Counted from the first letter of the stretch, positions 43,316-52,794 are shown. The stretch is 64,000 nt of DNA from Culturomica massiliensis (GCF_900091655.1 NZ_LT594621.1:1116001-1180000), one strand, 5' to 3'. Numbers and translations are program-made. The notes: generated by a model from the letters alone, not told the origin.

Positions 43316-44152
43316 TTATTCTTCTTTCAATTTATCCTCTTTCCAGGTAAACTCTGCCCGCATAGGTTCTGCTTTTACTTCCGATCCCCGCGGGAAAATA
43401 CCGAATACTCCGGAACCGCTTCCGGTCATCGAAGCATAGACGGCCCCTTGTGCATACAGTTCGTTTTTGATCCGTTCGATTTCCGGATATTTTTTGAAAA
43501 TCGTTTCTTCAAAATCATTTTTCACCCGCTCCTTCCAATTATCCAATGGTAAATTATTCAAATCGTGCAGATCGTACATCGCCTCACGCGGCGTAATCCC
43601 AGCGTAAGCCTCTTTCGTGGATACGGCACAGTCCGGTTTCACCACCATTACTTCATAGTCTTCCAAAACCAAATCTATATCTTCCAGTAATTCCCCCTTA
43701 CCTCCTGCAAATGCCGGCCGATTCCGGATAAAAAAAGCACAATCGCTCCCCAAACGGGCGGCATAATTCAATAAATTCCGTTCCGGGATTTTCAATTCGA
43801 AATACTCATTTAAAGCATTCAGTGTAAAAGCTGCATCTGAAGAACCTCCTCCCAAGCCGGCCGCATAAGGAATCACTTTATGCAGGCTGATATTCACTCC
43901 CGGCAAATCAAAAGGTGCCGCCAAAAGTTTATATGCACGCACAACCAGATTTTTCTCCTCCTCACAGTCGATAGACAAACCCGTATTCTCAAATTCACAT
44001 ACTCCTTTGGCTCCTCCGGAACGGTTAATCTCAAGAATATCTCTCAATCCGGGCAACGGATATAACACCGTTTCCAGATTATGGAAACCATCTTCACGTT
44101 TACCGATCACAGACAAGCCGATATTAATTTTGGCATTTGGATATACAATCAT
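43316..44152 (-). CDS. ispE: 4-diphosphocytidyl-2-C-methyl-D-erythritol kinase
   Basis: A GHMP kinase of the MEP isoprenoid pathway that phosphorylates CDP-methylerythritol. The amino motif PNAKINIGLSVIGKREDGFHN carries the catalytic lysine and substrate contact. The ATP-binding loop PYAAGLGGGSSDAAF is at about 95-109 and the third motif MTGSGSGVFGIF near 240. Length 278 is standard. It heads a two-gene unit with the small membrane protein. Confidence 0.96.
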   Translation of the reverse strand: MIVYPNAKINIGLSVIGKREDGFHNLETVLYPLPGLRDILEINRSGGAKGVCEFENTGLSIDCEEEKNLVVRAYKLLAAPFDLPGVNISLHKVIPYAAGLGGGSSDAAFTLNALNEYFELKIPERNLLNYAARLGSDCAFFIRNRPAFAGGKGELLEDIDLVLEDYEVMVVKPDCAVSTKEAYAGITPREAMYDLHDLNNLPLDNWKERVKNDFEETIFKKYPEIERIKNELYAQGAVYASMTGSGSGVFGIFPRGSEVKAEPMRAEFTWKEDKLKEE

Positions 44153-44407
44153 ATTTTCTCCGGCTATTTATTGCCGCCTCACGCATATTTTTCGCCTCCG
44201 GAGCAGATCGCTCCTTGAACCAATGACGAGAAAAGTGCTATTAAAAAGTTAGAAACTAAAATTATTTAAATACATTTGTCTTTTAAAAACGGAGACAAAA
44301 ATATAAAAATTACTGATAATCCCCCGATGTATTCCAAATTAGTCATCAACAGGGAAAAACTTTCAAGGTCTCTTTTACGTTATATAATTGAATTATAATT
44401 TAATACC

Positions 44408-44875
44408 ATGAAAAATACATTTCTTATTTTAACGTTCCTGACCGTTTGCTTTTTGGGTAATAAAGTTTCAGGACAAACCGTAACACCGCTTACGACTGCT
44501 GAATTCAAAGAAAAAATCTGGAATTTTGAAACGGACAAAGACTGGAAATACAAAGGAGACAAACCGGCCATTATCGATATGTACGCCACCTGGTGCGGAC
44601 CTTGTAAACGTCTGGCTCCTATCCTGGAAGAAATACAAAAAGATTACGGACAGAAATTGCAGATTTACAAAGTTGATACGGATAAAGAAACCCAACTTTC
44701 CCGTTTATTCAATGTATCCAGTATTCCTTTGATGGTATTTATTCCTGTAAAAGGCAAACCGTTTCTGGTAAGCGGATTGCGTCCGAAAGAGCAACTGGTG
44801 CAGATTATAAAGGAAAATTTAATACCGGAAACAACCCCTAATACTCTCAAAAGTACATCGGGAACCTCAAAATAA
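44408..44875 (+). CDS. Exported thioredoxin-like protein
   Basis: A 155-residue protein with a signal peptide (ILTFLTVCFLGNKVSGQ) and one thioredoxin domain. The active site is ATWCGPCKRLAPIL (Cys63-Cys66), and the cis-Pro loop SSIPLMVFI is intact. It is likely a periplasmic disulphide reductase or oxidase. It is followed by the PAP2 gene with its own promoter, so it is probably monocistronic. Confidence 0.9.
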   Translation: MKNTFLILTFLTVCFLGNKVSGQTVTPLTTAEFKEKIWNFETDKDWKYKGDKPAIIDMYATWCGPCKRLAPILEEIQKDYGQKLQIYKVDTDKETQLSRLFNVSSIPLMVFIPVKGKPFLVSGLRPKEQLVQIIKENLIPETTPNTLKSTSGTSK

Positions 44876-44927
44876 TCCGGATAAAATCTTCCGGTTTTGA
44901 ATAAAATTTCAAATCGGATTTGCCCTT

Positions 44928-44964
44928 GACGATTTTAGATTATCTTTGTATATCTAAAATCGTC
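44928..44964 (+). promoter_or_regulatory. Promoter of the PAP2 gene inside a perfect inverted repeat
   Basis: Thirteen-bp arms gacgattttagat (44928-44940) and atctaaaatcgtc (44952-44964) are exact complements. The -7 element TATCTTTG (44941-44948) fills the spacer, and the expected start site falls in the right arm. A TTTG lies about 18 nt upstream of it. It looks like an operator over a promoter, or a heptad-family repeat that has taken over the position. The ATG of the PAP2 gene is seven bases downstream. Confidence 0.6.
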
Positions 44965-44970
44965 ATTTTT

Positions 44971-45681
44971 ATGCTGGAATCCTTACAACAAGCCGACCAA
45001 CAACTGCTTCTTTTCCTGAATGGAATACACAGTCCCTTTTGGGACAGTTTTATGTGGATCTTTACGGCTAAAATGACGTGGATACCTATGTACGCGGCTA
45101 TCCTGTATGTACTTTTAAAAAACTTCCGGCTATCGGTAAGCCTGATTACAGTCTTGGCCATTGCTTTGACAATCACTTATGCTGACCAAATTTGTGCCAC
45201 AGTGATCCGTCCCTGTGTTGAACGCCTGCGTCCTTCGAATCCCCAGAATCCGATTTCCGAGTTGATACACCTCGTCAACGGCAAACGGGGCGGCCGCTAC
45301 GGCTTTCCTTCCTGTCATGCTGCCAACTCATTTGCACTGGCATTTTTCGTTATGCTACTGTTCCGGGAAAGAATGCTGACCCTGGCTATTCTGTTATGGG
45401 CTGCCATAAACTCTTATTCCCGTATATACATCGGCGTACATTATCCCGGAGATCTCCTGGTCGGTGCTTTGGTAGGCCTCAGTGGGGCTCTCATCCTATA
45501 CGGCTTATTCCGTTTCGCTTTAAACCGTCCGGCTTTCGCGGGACGACTAAGATACAGCGATACCGAAAAAGCCCGGATCAGACACCAGATACCTATGAAA
45601 TATACCCGGCTCATTATCTACACGGAATTGCTTACCGTAGGTGCTATTCTGATTTATTCCTTGTATACGGTAATCAATTAA
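44971..45681 (+). CDS. PAP2-family membrane phosphatase
   Basis: A membrane lipid or undecaprenyl-diphosphate phosphatase of the PAP2/BcrC type. The three catalytic motifs are present: RPCVERLRPSNP, YGFPSCHAANS (PSxH) and SRIYIGVHYPGD (SRxxxxxHxxxD). About six transmembrane helices are seen. I choose the ATG at 44971 (MLESLQQADQQ), because the promoter element lies between it and the longer frame at 44920. Length 236. It could recycle undecaprenyl pyrophosphate for cell-wall synthesis. Confidence 0.9.
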   Translation: MLESLQQADQQLLLFLNGIHSPFWDSFMWIFTAKMTWIPMYAAILYVLLKNFRLSVSLITVLAIALTITYADQICATVIRPCVERLRPSNPQNPISELIHLVNGKRGGRYGFPSCHAANSFALAFFVMLLFRERMLTLAILLWAAINSYSRIYIGVHYPGDLLVGALVGLSGALILYGLFRFALNRPAFAGRLRYSDTEKARIRHQIPMKYTRLIIYTELLTVGAILIYSLYTVIN

Positions 45682-48600
45682 ACCCGATCTTTTTGCGTTC
45701 GTTCGTCAGGTCAGCCAACCACTGCTCTGTAAACGCCCCGACATCCGCTTTCGTGACGGACAGGCTCTGTCCCTGCTGTGGCAAGGTTTTCCCTTTTTTC
45801 AACAGTCGCTGAATACAATTGCGGATAATAAACTCGGCAACAATCCGCATTATCCGGGCACTTGCATGCACCCTTTCATCGGTCGCCATCAAACGGGAAA
45901 TAAAACCGGTCATATATTTACGGGCAGAAGCCGTCAATTCCATATGCTCGTCGGCCAGTTTCCGCTTCAATATCCGTAACAATTCGTCGGCAGTGTAATC
46001 TTCAAAAACCAATACATTAACCATATCCGAAGCCTTTTCCACTTCATCCCTGTATTTCATGATAGCAGGTTGCGGCCCGGCATACACAACCATGCAATTA
46101 CCGGGCCGTTCTGCCAGTTGATTAGCTAAAATGGCCCGTACCCGTTCTTTAAAACCGCTGGCATCCGCCAATTTCCGGGAATCCTCATCAAAAAGCAATA
46201 TTCCTCCCTGGGCTTTTACCAATGCATCTCCAACCAAACGCATAGCCTCCTCTTCCGTTTGGCCGATCAGTTTCTCCGCTTTGAAATCATACACAATGTC
46301 CTTTTCAATAATTCCCATCGCTTTATACAAACGGGCTATGATCCGGGCTATTGCTCTCTTTCCCATTCCCGAATTCCCGGTAAAACACCACTGCAGCGAC
46401 ATTCGGGTATTCAATTTGATCCCCTGCCCGCTATAATGCCGGGCCAAATCGACAAATTCCCGTATCTGTTTCTTAATCCCGGACTGCCCCACAATTTGCT
46501 GCAAATCATCCAGAGCTGCTTTTACTGCGACTTCATCGAACACGTCTTTCACGAATCCCGACGCATCCATCTGGCTGGCCGGAACATCCGCCGCCATCAC
46601 CGTTGTCAGTTCCTTGCGGGTCAACTCCCGTTTATCCTTAAGCTGCATAATACGATCCGACATCTTCCGGATCGTGGCCTCTACCAATTTTTCCACCCAT
46701 ATCGCATTGCCGAAATTCCGGTCCCGGCGACCATACGTCTTATCGATCAACTCCTTAAACACAACGACAGCTTTCGGATGCAAAGTATATTTCTTTTCTT
46801 TCAATTTACGAACGACGATATCCAGCAATTCCTCCCGGCTATAATCACGAAAATCAAAGCGATAAGGAAAATAGTTCTTCAAAGCCGGATTCAACTGCAT
46901 CATATTGTCCGCTTCTTCCGGAGTTGTTGCCAGAATGACAATCGTTCCCTCGTGTTCCTCCGGAGAAAGATAAGACAACAACAATTCAAAACAAGCCAAT
47001 CCCGCCGGACTCTTCAACAATAACTGGGCTTCCCCGATATATAAAATACCCCCATTCGCAGCACCCCATAATGCCCCGACAACCTGATCCGGCGAAGTAG
47101 CAGCATCCGCCAAGGCTGCAGCACTCTGTACCAACACCGTAGGACGTGCCAACACCCCTGCTGCATAATAAATCTCCCCCATCATTTTAGCAACCGTCAA
47201 TTTCCCCGTTCCCGCATTACCACTGAAAACCATATGTAAGGGAGGCAAGCTGTCATCAAATCCCTGCCTTTGTCTTTCCAACAGGAAATATATGTAATTC
47301 AAATGCTGAGCTATGTTCTGCTTCAATTGACGGGCTCCGACCAGGGAATCCAGCTTATCCAATGAATTTCCGGAAACAGTATCCGGGCCCGTGACAACAT
47401 CCTCCCCGTTGATCAGCATCATCTCTTCCTTACTGAATCCGTGTCCTTTATCCTTCATCATACGCCCGGACATTCTTAATATCATCTCCTCGATCTTTTC
47501 ATCGATAACAGTACCATAAGTTCCGCCGACCTCATTTCGTACGGTATTTCTCAACCATTTCAACACCTTATCTTCGGCAGCCGGCGTCAGACGGAATTGC
47601 CTATTCCCTAACTTTTTAGCAATAATCTCCAGCCATTCTTCCGAAGAATAACTTTCAAAATACAACTGACGGGTAAAACATTTCCGGAACTCCGGAAAAA
47701 CCTGGGCCAAGCCGGAAATTTCCGATTCGTTATCCGCCAGAATAACCGACACCGGCGGATTCTCCTTCTGCAAAATTCCGATCAGAAATGCTATAACCAG
47801 ATTCCCCCGGTCCTGTGGATTACCCGGATCGGATAAATCCCCGGCATTCTCAATCAGCAACACACCTCCCTTCGATTCCGCCAATGCTTTACGCAACAAT
47901 TGCTCTTCTGCCGCATATCCTTCCTTCACCAATTTTTCCCGGTTGTAACAGACTACCTGCCCGTGCTCCAAAAAGCCATAAGATACAAAAAGTTCCCCGA
48001 GGATTTTAGCAACAGCGTGTATGCCTGTATCCGGATTTCCGGTAAACAACATATGCATAGCCGGAAGCACATCTTTAAATCCGTTTTCCCGTCTCATCTG
48101 AAAAAAATCGGCATACTCACAAATACGGGTTATTTCCTCCTTCACCTTCCGCAATCCGACAAGCTTATACAAGCGATCCAAAACCTCATCCCGGTTTTCC
48201 GGAACACGATCAACCGGAGTATCCCCACTTCCCCAAACAACATGCGATATCTCGGAAGCATAATCGTAAGGAATATCCTTTTGCCCGACACAAAAATGAA
48301 GAGCAATAACCAATTGTCCGAAAGCATATACCTCCAAACGGTATTCGCCTTCTTGCCAGAAATGTTCTGCGGATTCTCCCAAACCCGCATCAAAACATAA
48401 AAACCGACGTCCGGAATTATCGCTTATGTATTGTTTGTCTTTTAAAGTACGCCTGCTCTTCACCAAACCGGTCTTACCCGTCAACTGGACTGTAAATTCA
48501 TATACCCACTCCTCCGGCAATATATTTTCGGCGATCAAATAAAAATGAATATCTTTCAGATGACTGATGTCCAAACATTTAAACGAATGTACCCTGGCTT

Positions 48601-49123
48601 TCGCTTCGGCTTCCGTTTCCTCGCAGTACTTATCGATCCCAACCTGCTGCAATCGAAAATAAGACGCATAATTTCCATCCTTTCCCATAACAAAAACAGG
48701 CTCCGACTGTATTGCCTGTTCCCCAATCTGAGCAACAATCCCGTATACACCTTCCCGAAACCCGTCCTTTCCAGCCTCCGAAGCCGCAAATACAAAAGCA
48801 TTACAGAAATCACCGGCAACCGCAAGCGTTAGTACAGCATGCTGCCGGGCTACGCATACCGGTTTATCCCCTTCTATCCGAAACAAGGCTACCGATAATG
48901 TCACTTCCTGGTTGTCACGCTCTATCGCAACCACCTGACCTTCCACATCAACATACAGAGACGTCAGTTCTTGCTGTGCATACACCGTACGATAATCCTT
49001 CCTGCCCCATTCATCCGTATCGGCACTGCAACTAACTTCCACCGACTGCAAAACAACCGCACGTTCAACCGCTTTATCACGTTCCGGTTTTGTACTCAAA
49101 TTTTTGGTATCCATAACATTCAA
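45674..49123 (-). CDS. Giant three-module CbxX/SpoVK-type AAA protein with degenerate sites
   Basis: A 1149-residue cytoplasmic protein. Residues 1-310 form a beta-rich region of unknown type. Then come three CbxX/CfqX-type AAA modules. Module 1: FTGNPDTGIHAVAK (about 357), in which the P-loop lysine is replaced, and Walker B GGVLLIENA. Module 2: FSGNAGTGKLTVAK (about 632), a good P-loop but GGILYIGEA in place of the acidic pair. Module 3: FTGNSGMGKRAIAR (about 913) with GGILLFDED, which looks competent. So probably only the third site hydrolyses ATP and the second may bind it. The 3' end overlaps the PAP2 gene's end by 8 bases, convergently. It is divergent from the YbjN-like and protease genes. 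Single CbxX modules remodel Rubisco or occur with type VII secretion; three in a row is rare. Confidence 0.85.
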   Translation of the reverse strand: MNVMDTKNLSTKPERDKAVERAVVLQSVEVSCSADTDEWGRKDYRTVYAQQELTSLYVDVEGQVVAIERDNQEVTLSVALFRIEGDKPVCVARQHAVLTLAVAGDFCNAFVFAASEAGKDGFREGVYGIVAQIGEQAIQSEPVFVMGKDGNYASYFRLQQVGIDKYCEETEAEAKARVHSFKCLDISHLKDIHFYLIAENILPEEWVYEFTVQLTGKTGLVKSRRTLKDKQYISDNSGRRFLCFDAGLGESAEHFWQEGEYRLEVYAFGQLVIALHFCVGQKDIPYDYASEISHVVWGSGDTPVDRVPENRDEVLDRLYKLVGLRKVKEEITRICEYADFFQMRRENGFKDVLPAMHMLFTGNPDTGIHAVAKILGELFVSYGFLEHGQVVCYNREKLVKEGYAAEEQLLRKALAESKGGVLLIENAGDLSDPGNPQDRGNLVIAFLIGILQKENPPVSVILADNESEISGLAQVFPEFRKCFTRQLYFESYSSEEWLEIIAKKLGNRQFRLTPAAEDKVLKWLRNTVRNEVGGTYGTVIDEKIEEMILRMSGRMMKDKGHGFSKEEMMLINGEDVVTGPDTVSGNSLDKLDSLVGARQLKQNIAQHLNYIYFLLERQRQGFDDSLPPLHMVFSGNAGTGKLTVAKMMGEIYYAAGVLARPTVLVQSAAALADAATSPDQVVGALWGAANGGILYIGEAQLLLKSPAGLACFELLLSYLSPEEHEGTIVILATTPEEADNMMQLNPALKNYFPYRFDFRDYSREELLDIVVRKLKEKKYTLHPKAVVVFKELIDKTYGRRDRNFGNAIWVEKLVEATIRKMSDRIMQLKDKRELTRKELTTVMAADVPASQMDASGFVKDVFDEVAVKAALDDLQQIVGQSGIKKQIREFVDLARHYSGQGIKLNTRMSLQWCFTGNSGMGKRAIARIIARLYKAMGIIEKDIVYDFKAEKLIGQTEEEAMRLVGDALVKAQGGILLFDEDSRKLADASGFKERVRAILANQLAERPGNCMVVYAGPQPAIMKYRDEVEKASDMVNVLVFEDYTADELLRILKRKLADEHMELTASARKYMTGFISRLMATDERVHASARIMRIVAEFIIRNCIQRLLKKGKTLPQQGQSLSVTKADVGAFTEQWLADLTNERKKIGFN

Positions 49124-49433
49124 TTTTATACCGGCAAACCCGCAAACCTATTTCCTGCCCACCCCGACACGCTCTGCAAACAACTTCCGGAAATAAACAA
49201 TTCCCTCAACTGCCGTAAAACTACTTTTGCGAATTTAGCGATATTTTCGGCAAAAACAGGTAAAGCAAACGATTGTTTTTCCGGGATATTAAAAATTTCA
49301 AAATTTCATCCCAAAAAAGAAAATCAAAAGTTTTCATTTATATATTTGTGTGCATCGTGGTAAAGATGCAAGCGGTATTGAGAATACGTCTATCGTAAGC
49401 AGATAGAAAAATACAATATTAAAAATTATTCTT
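49124..49433 (+). promoter_or_regulatory. Divergent region between the AAA gene and the YbjN-like gene
   Basis: TATATTTG at 49341-49348 on the plus strand is a full -7 match and would give a leader of about 80 bases before 49434. On the minus strand TAGGTTTG (49143-49150) fits the consensus and lies 20 bases from the AAA gene's start. No other feature is seen. Confidence 0.5.
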
Positions 49434-50789
49434 ATGAAACAAACTTTAACCTTCACCCCTTCAACCATTGCATCTACGCAGAGCAAACTCGACATTGCCG
49501 CATTCGATACAAGCGTTGAAGCTTTCGAAAACAAGGAGTATCTGAAATCTTTTTACTCACTTTTAGAATATATCAATAAAGATTTTCGTACCCGATACGG
49601 AAATCCTGCAGGCACAGAATTCAATATTCCTCACGGTTCCATTATCGTCAATATAAAATTGGATAACGGGCAACTTGCCATCAGAGCTCCTTTTGTCTCC
49701 CTCCCGGAAAAAGGACGCATTCCCTTGTTGAGACAAGTTGCCGGATTGAATTTCAATGCTATGGACCTGGCACAGATCATCCTGAAAGACAACCAGCTTT
49801 ATTTTGAATACAGTTGTCCCATCGATCTGATTGAACCTTACAAAATATATTATGTATTGGAAGAAATCTGCCGGACCGGCGATAAATACGACGACGAATT
49901 CGAAACCAAATTCGGTTCCCAACGCATCTATGAACCCAAAATAACTCCCTACGACGCTGAAACGGTCGAAAACATCTACCGTGTACTTCAGCAAAGCTGC
50001 CAGGAATGCCTGGATGCTGTAAAATACTTTGAAACAGCACGGAAATTCGGGTTTATCTGGAATGTCATCGATATCACTTTGATGAAATTCTTATATTTCG
50101 CCCATCCGCAGGGGCAATTGCTGAACGACCTGAATAAAGCCGTACGGGAAATGGACCGGGAAGACATTCCGCTGCCGGACATTGTCAACCAAGGGAAGCA
50201 GGTGATTGAACATCTGCAGGGCATGTCCAGGGAAGAACTCGCCAAAGACCTGTATTATGCGGAATCCTTTATTCCGGCCAAACGCCGCTCAAACCTGCAA
50301 AATATCCAGGAAAATTTCGAGGGGTGTTATAAAAAAGTATCTGCCTATATGGAATCCGGCGATTATATGACGGTGTGCATCATGATCACATACAAATTTT
50401 ATGAAATGTATTACTACAACAACCTCCAGGATGATGTCAACGCCGTTGTCGTAAAAGCCATGACCAAAGCCTCTGCCCAACCGTGGGAAACTGCCGCTCC
50501 TATACTTTACGAAGCCATGGAAAACATCATGGAAGATGAACTGGACGACGACGACGAGGAATCGGCAGAAGGTGGATTCGATCTCAACCAGTATATGCAA
50601 AATGTACAGAACATCCAACAACAGGTGATGCAAAACATGCAGCAAATGATGCAAGGCAATAATATGCAGGATTATATGCAAAAAGTACAGGCTTTACAGC
50701 AGCAATTGATGAGCGGCAGCCTCAGTGCCGAAGAGTATACACAGAAAGTTCAGGAATTAGCAGCCGGTAATTTCGGAAACAATCAATAA
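49434..50789 (+). CDS. YbjN-like domain protein with Met/Gln-rich tail
   Basis: A 451-residue cytoplasmic protein. Residues about 30-150 resemble the YbjN / type III secretion chaperone-like fold (KSFYSLLEYINKDF, IRAPFVSLPEKGRIPLLRQVAGLNFNAMDLAQIILKDNQLYFEYSCPI). The middle (about 165-370) is helical. An acidic stretch DELDDDDEESAE (near 375) precedes a low-complexity Met/Gln tail (MQNVQNIQQQVMQNMQQMM). The next gene starts 18 bases later and codes for a protein that also ends in a YbjN-like domain, so the two products may form a complex. The fold assignment is by eye. Confidence 0.65.
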   Translation: MKQTLTFTPSTIASTQSKLDIAAFDTSVEAFENKEYLKSFYSLLEYINKDFRTRYGNPAGTEFNIPHGSIIVNIKLDNGQLAIRAPFVSLPEKGRIPLLRQVAGLNFNAMDLAQIILKDNQLYFEYSCPIDLIEPYKIYYVLEEICRTGDKYDDEFETKFGSQRIYEPKITPYDAETVENIYRVLQQSCQECLDAVKYFETARKFGFIWNVIDITLMKFLYFAHPQGQLLNDLNKAVREMDREDIPLPDIVNQGKQVIEHLQGMSREELAKDLYYAESFIPAKRRSNLQNIQENFEGCYKKVSAYMESGDYMTVCIMITYKFYEMYYYNNLQDDVNAVVVKAMTKASAQPWETAAPILYEAMENIMEDELDDDDEESAEGGFDLNQYMQNVQNIQQQVMQNMQQMMQGNNMQDYMQKVQALQQQLMSGSLSAEEYTQKVQELAAGNFGNNQ

Positions 50790-50807
50790 TATCCAAATAC
50801 AAAGATC

Positions 50808-51890
50808 ATGGAACAGAATTTATTTAAAGCAATATATAAAGTGAATCATGCCGATGGATCAGGCAGTTGTTTTTACCTGAAAGACCAAAATCTTTTTGTA
50901 ACGAATTATCATGTCGTACAAGGCTTCCGGCAGGTTGCCCTCGAAGACAACGACAAAAACCGCTACCTGGCTAATGTCATATTGGTAAATCCGTCCGTCG
51001 ATATTGCGCTCCTGACGGCCGAAGGTGATTTCTCGGCAATACCGGCAATACATTTAGCCCAACAGGACGTCTGTATCGGTCAAAAGATCAACGTGGCCGG
51101 ATATCCTTTCGGAATGCCGTTTACCGTCACCGAAGGTACGGTATCTTCCCCAAAACAACTGATGGACCACAGCTACTATATACAGACGGATGCGGCCGTA
51201 AATCCGGGAAACAGCGGAGGTCCCATGTTAAACGAGCAAGGAGATATCATCGGTATCACCACCAGTAAATTCAAAGATGCCGACAATATGGGCTTCGGTA
51301 TTCCGATTGCCGCTTTACGTACCTTACTCGAACAAACCGCAACTCTGGACAGAACCCAATTCAACGTACAATGTAATAGCTGCGACGAATTCATTTCTGA
51401 CGAAGATGAATATTGTCCTTCCTGCGGTGAACAATTGCCTGAAAATATTTTTCAACAACGCGGATTAACGGAATTGGCCAGCTTTTGTGAGACTGCGATT
51501 CAGGCCATGGGTATCAATCCGGTTCTGGCCAGAGTAGGCTATGAAAGCTGGGTTTTCCATAAAGGCAGCTCAGAAATCCGGATGTTTGTCTACCAGCGTT
51601 CTTATTTATTCTGTACTTCACCGATCAATGTCTTACCGAAGAAAAACCTCGAACCGATATTGACTTACCTGATAAGTGCGGAAAATATAAAACCTTACCA
51701 ACTGGGACTCGACGGTAACCAGATTTATCTCTCGTACCGGATTCATATCTCCGATCTCCAATCCACACATGCAGAAGAGATTCAGAAAAACATCACCAAT
51801 ATGGCATTCAAAGCAGATGAAATGGATAATTACCTTGCAGATACATTCGGGTGTGAATTTTCTGAATATGCCAAAAAGGATGCGATATAA
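50808..51890 (+). CDS. Cytoplasmic trypsin-like protease fused to zinc ribbon and YbjN-like domain
   Basis: The 360-residue protein has no signal peptide. Residues 1-175 form a DegP-like S1 protease domain with the full triad: TNYHVVQG (His35), PSVDIALL (Asp65) and NPGNSGGP (Ser136). A zinc ribbon follows with CNSC and CPSC pairs (Cys189, 192, 203, 206). The last 140 residues resemble a YbjN-like domain (GYESWVFHKGSSEIRMFVYQR, LPKKNLEPILTYLISAENIKPYQLGL). It lacks a PDZ domain. A protease in the cytoplasm, next to an AAA protein and a YbjN-like protein, suggests a regulated proteolytic complex, possibly a conflict system; this is inference. It ends at a strong terminator. Confidence 0.8.
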   Translation: MEQNLFKAIYKVNHADGSGSCFYLKDQNLFVTNYHVVQGFRQVALEDNDKNRYLANVILVNPSVDIALLTAEGDFSAIPAIHLAQQDVCIGQKINVAGYPFGMPFTVTEGTVSSPKQLMDHSYYIQTDAAVNPGNSGGPMLNEQGDIIGITTSKFKDADNMGFGIPIAALRTLLEQTATLDRTQFNVQCNSCDEFISDEDEYCPSCGEQLPENIFQQRGLTELASFCETAIQAMGINPVLARVGYESWVFHKGSSEIRMFVYQRSYLFCTSPINVLPKKNLEPILTYLISAENIKPYQLGLDGNQIYLSYRIHISDLQSTHAEEIQKNITNMAFKADEMDNYLADTFGCEFSEYAKKDAI

Positions 51891-51896
51891 GCCAAT

Positions 51897-51930
51897 AAAA
51901 AATCACAGCGCATATAGGCTGTGATTTTTT
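51897..51930 (+). terminator. Intrinsic terminator after the protease gene
   Basis: Perfect 13-bp stem (aaaaaatcacagc and gctgtgatttttt), 8-nt loop, T-tract following. It is seven bases after the stop codon. Confidence 0.92.
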
Positions 51931-51945
51931 TATTTCCTGGAAAAG

Positions 51946-51977
51946 AAAAAGCGAACCGGAAAACCGATTCGCTTTTT
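51946..51977 (-). terminator. Terminator of the tRNA gene
   Basis: Arms aaaaagcgaa and ttcgcttttt with an inner cgg/ccg pair. On the minus strand it follows the tRNA after 3 bases and ends in a T-rich stretch. Confidence 0.75.
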
Positions 51978-51980
51978 TAG

Positions 51981-52052
<72 letters not shown>

Positions 52053-52086
52053 ATATAATTCAAACACTTGTTCTGTTTGACGGGTG

Positions 52087-52117
52087 CAAATATAGAGTGT
52101 TTATTTCAGATATCAAA
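52087..52117 (-). promoter_or_regulatory. Promoter of the initiator tRNA
   Basis: On the minus strand TTTG (52114-52117) and TATATTTG (52087-52094) are separated by 19 nt, an ideal Bacteroidetes sigma-70 promoter about 35 bases ahead of the tRNA. Confidence 0.8.
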
Positions 52118-52236
52118 ATTATTTCGATAAAAAATAGCGATATTTTTTTAATATTCGGATTATTGACTTTTTTAGCGTATTTTCGTAAAAAATAAACCGG
52201 CTAAAAAGAGATATATAAACAATAAACAACATAAAA

Positions 52237-52794
52237 ATGGAATTGAGCAGAATCAGAACAGCGGATGATGAACGTATGAAGAAACTGGCAACCTTATATC
52301 AGGAAGCTTTTCCAAAATCCGAACGCAGGGAAATTGCCCAGTTAAACGAATTAATCGAACACAATTCTGAAATGTATTTCAATGCCATAGAAGAAGACGG
52401 CACATTAGCAGGCCTTTTCATATACTGGAAATTTGAAGACTTTTATTACCTGGAACATTTGGCCGTCTATGCAGAAATGAGAAACCGGAAAATCGGCCAG
52501 CAGGTATTGGATTTCGTTGCCCGGCACCTGCCCGGCGAACGCTTACTTGAAGTCGAACACGCCACCGACGAACTCACGACCCGGCGGGTCAATTACTACC
52601 GGCGCAACGGGTATGAAATTGTAGACCGGGAATACCTCCAACCCTCTTACGATACTCCGGAAGAAAGCTATCCCTTGTGGATCATGAGTAATACACCGGA
52701 CACGGACAAAGAAAAACTGGCCCGTCAGATTCAAACGATAAAAGAAGAAGTATATTACAAACACTACCGTCAGATTGTAGATTGTAGATTGTAG
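52237..52794 (+). CDS. GNAT-family N-acetyltransferase
   Basis: A 185-residue acetyltransferase. The fold elements are visible: FYYLEHLAVYAEMRNRKIGQQVLDFVAR (acetyl-CoA-binding region, with RNRKIG in place of the usual R/Q-x-x-G-x-G/A) and VEHATDELTTRRVNYYRRNGYEIV. The acceptor cannot be told. The last residues (RQIVDCRL) and the stop codon are formed by the first units of a heptad repeat array, so the repeat has invaded and probably replaced the original end. Confidence 0.85.
   Translation: MELSRIRTADDERMKKLATLYQEAFPKSERREIAQLNELIEHNSEMYFNAIEEDGTLAGLFIYWKFEDFYYLEHLAVYAEMRNRKIGQQVLDFVARHLPGERLLEVEHATDELTTRRVNYYRRNGYEIVDREYLQPSYDTPEESYPLWIMSNTPDTDKEKLARQIQTIKEEVYYKHYRQIVDCRL

Noticed and set aside
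46259..47023. 254-codon plus-strand frame opposite the AAA gene
   Set aside because: Antisense shadow; the minus strand has clear AAA motifs throughout.
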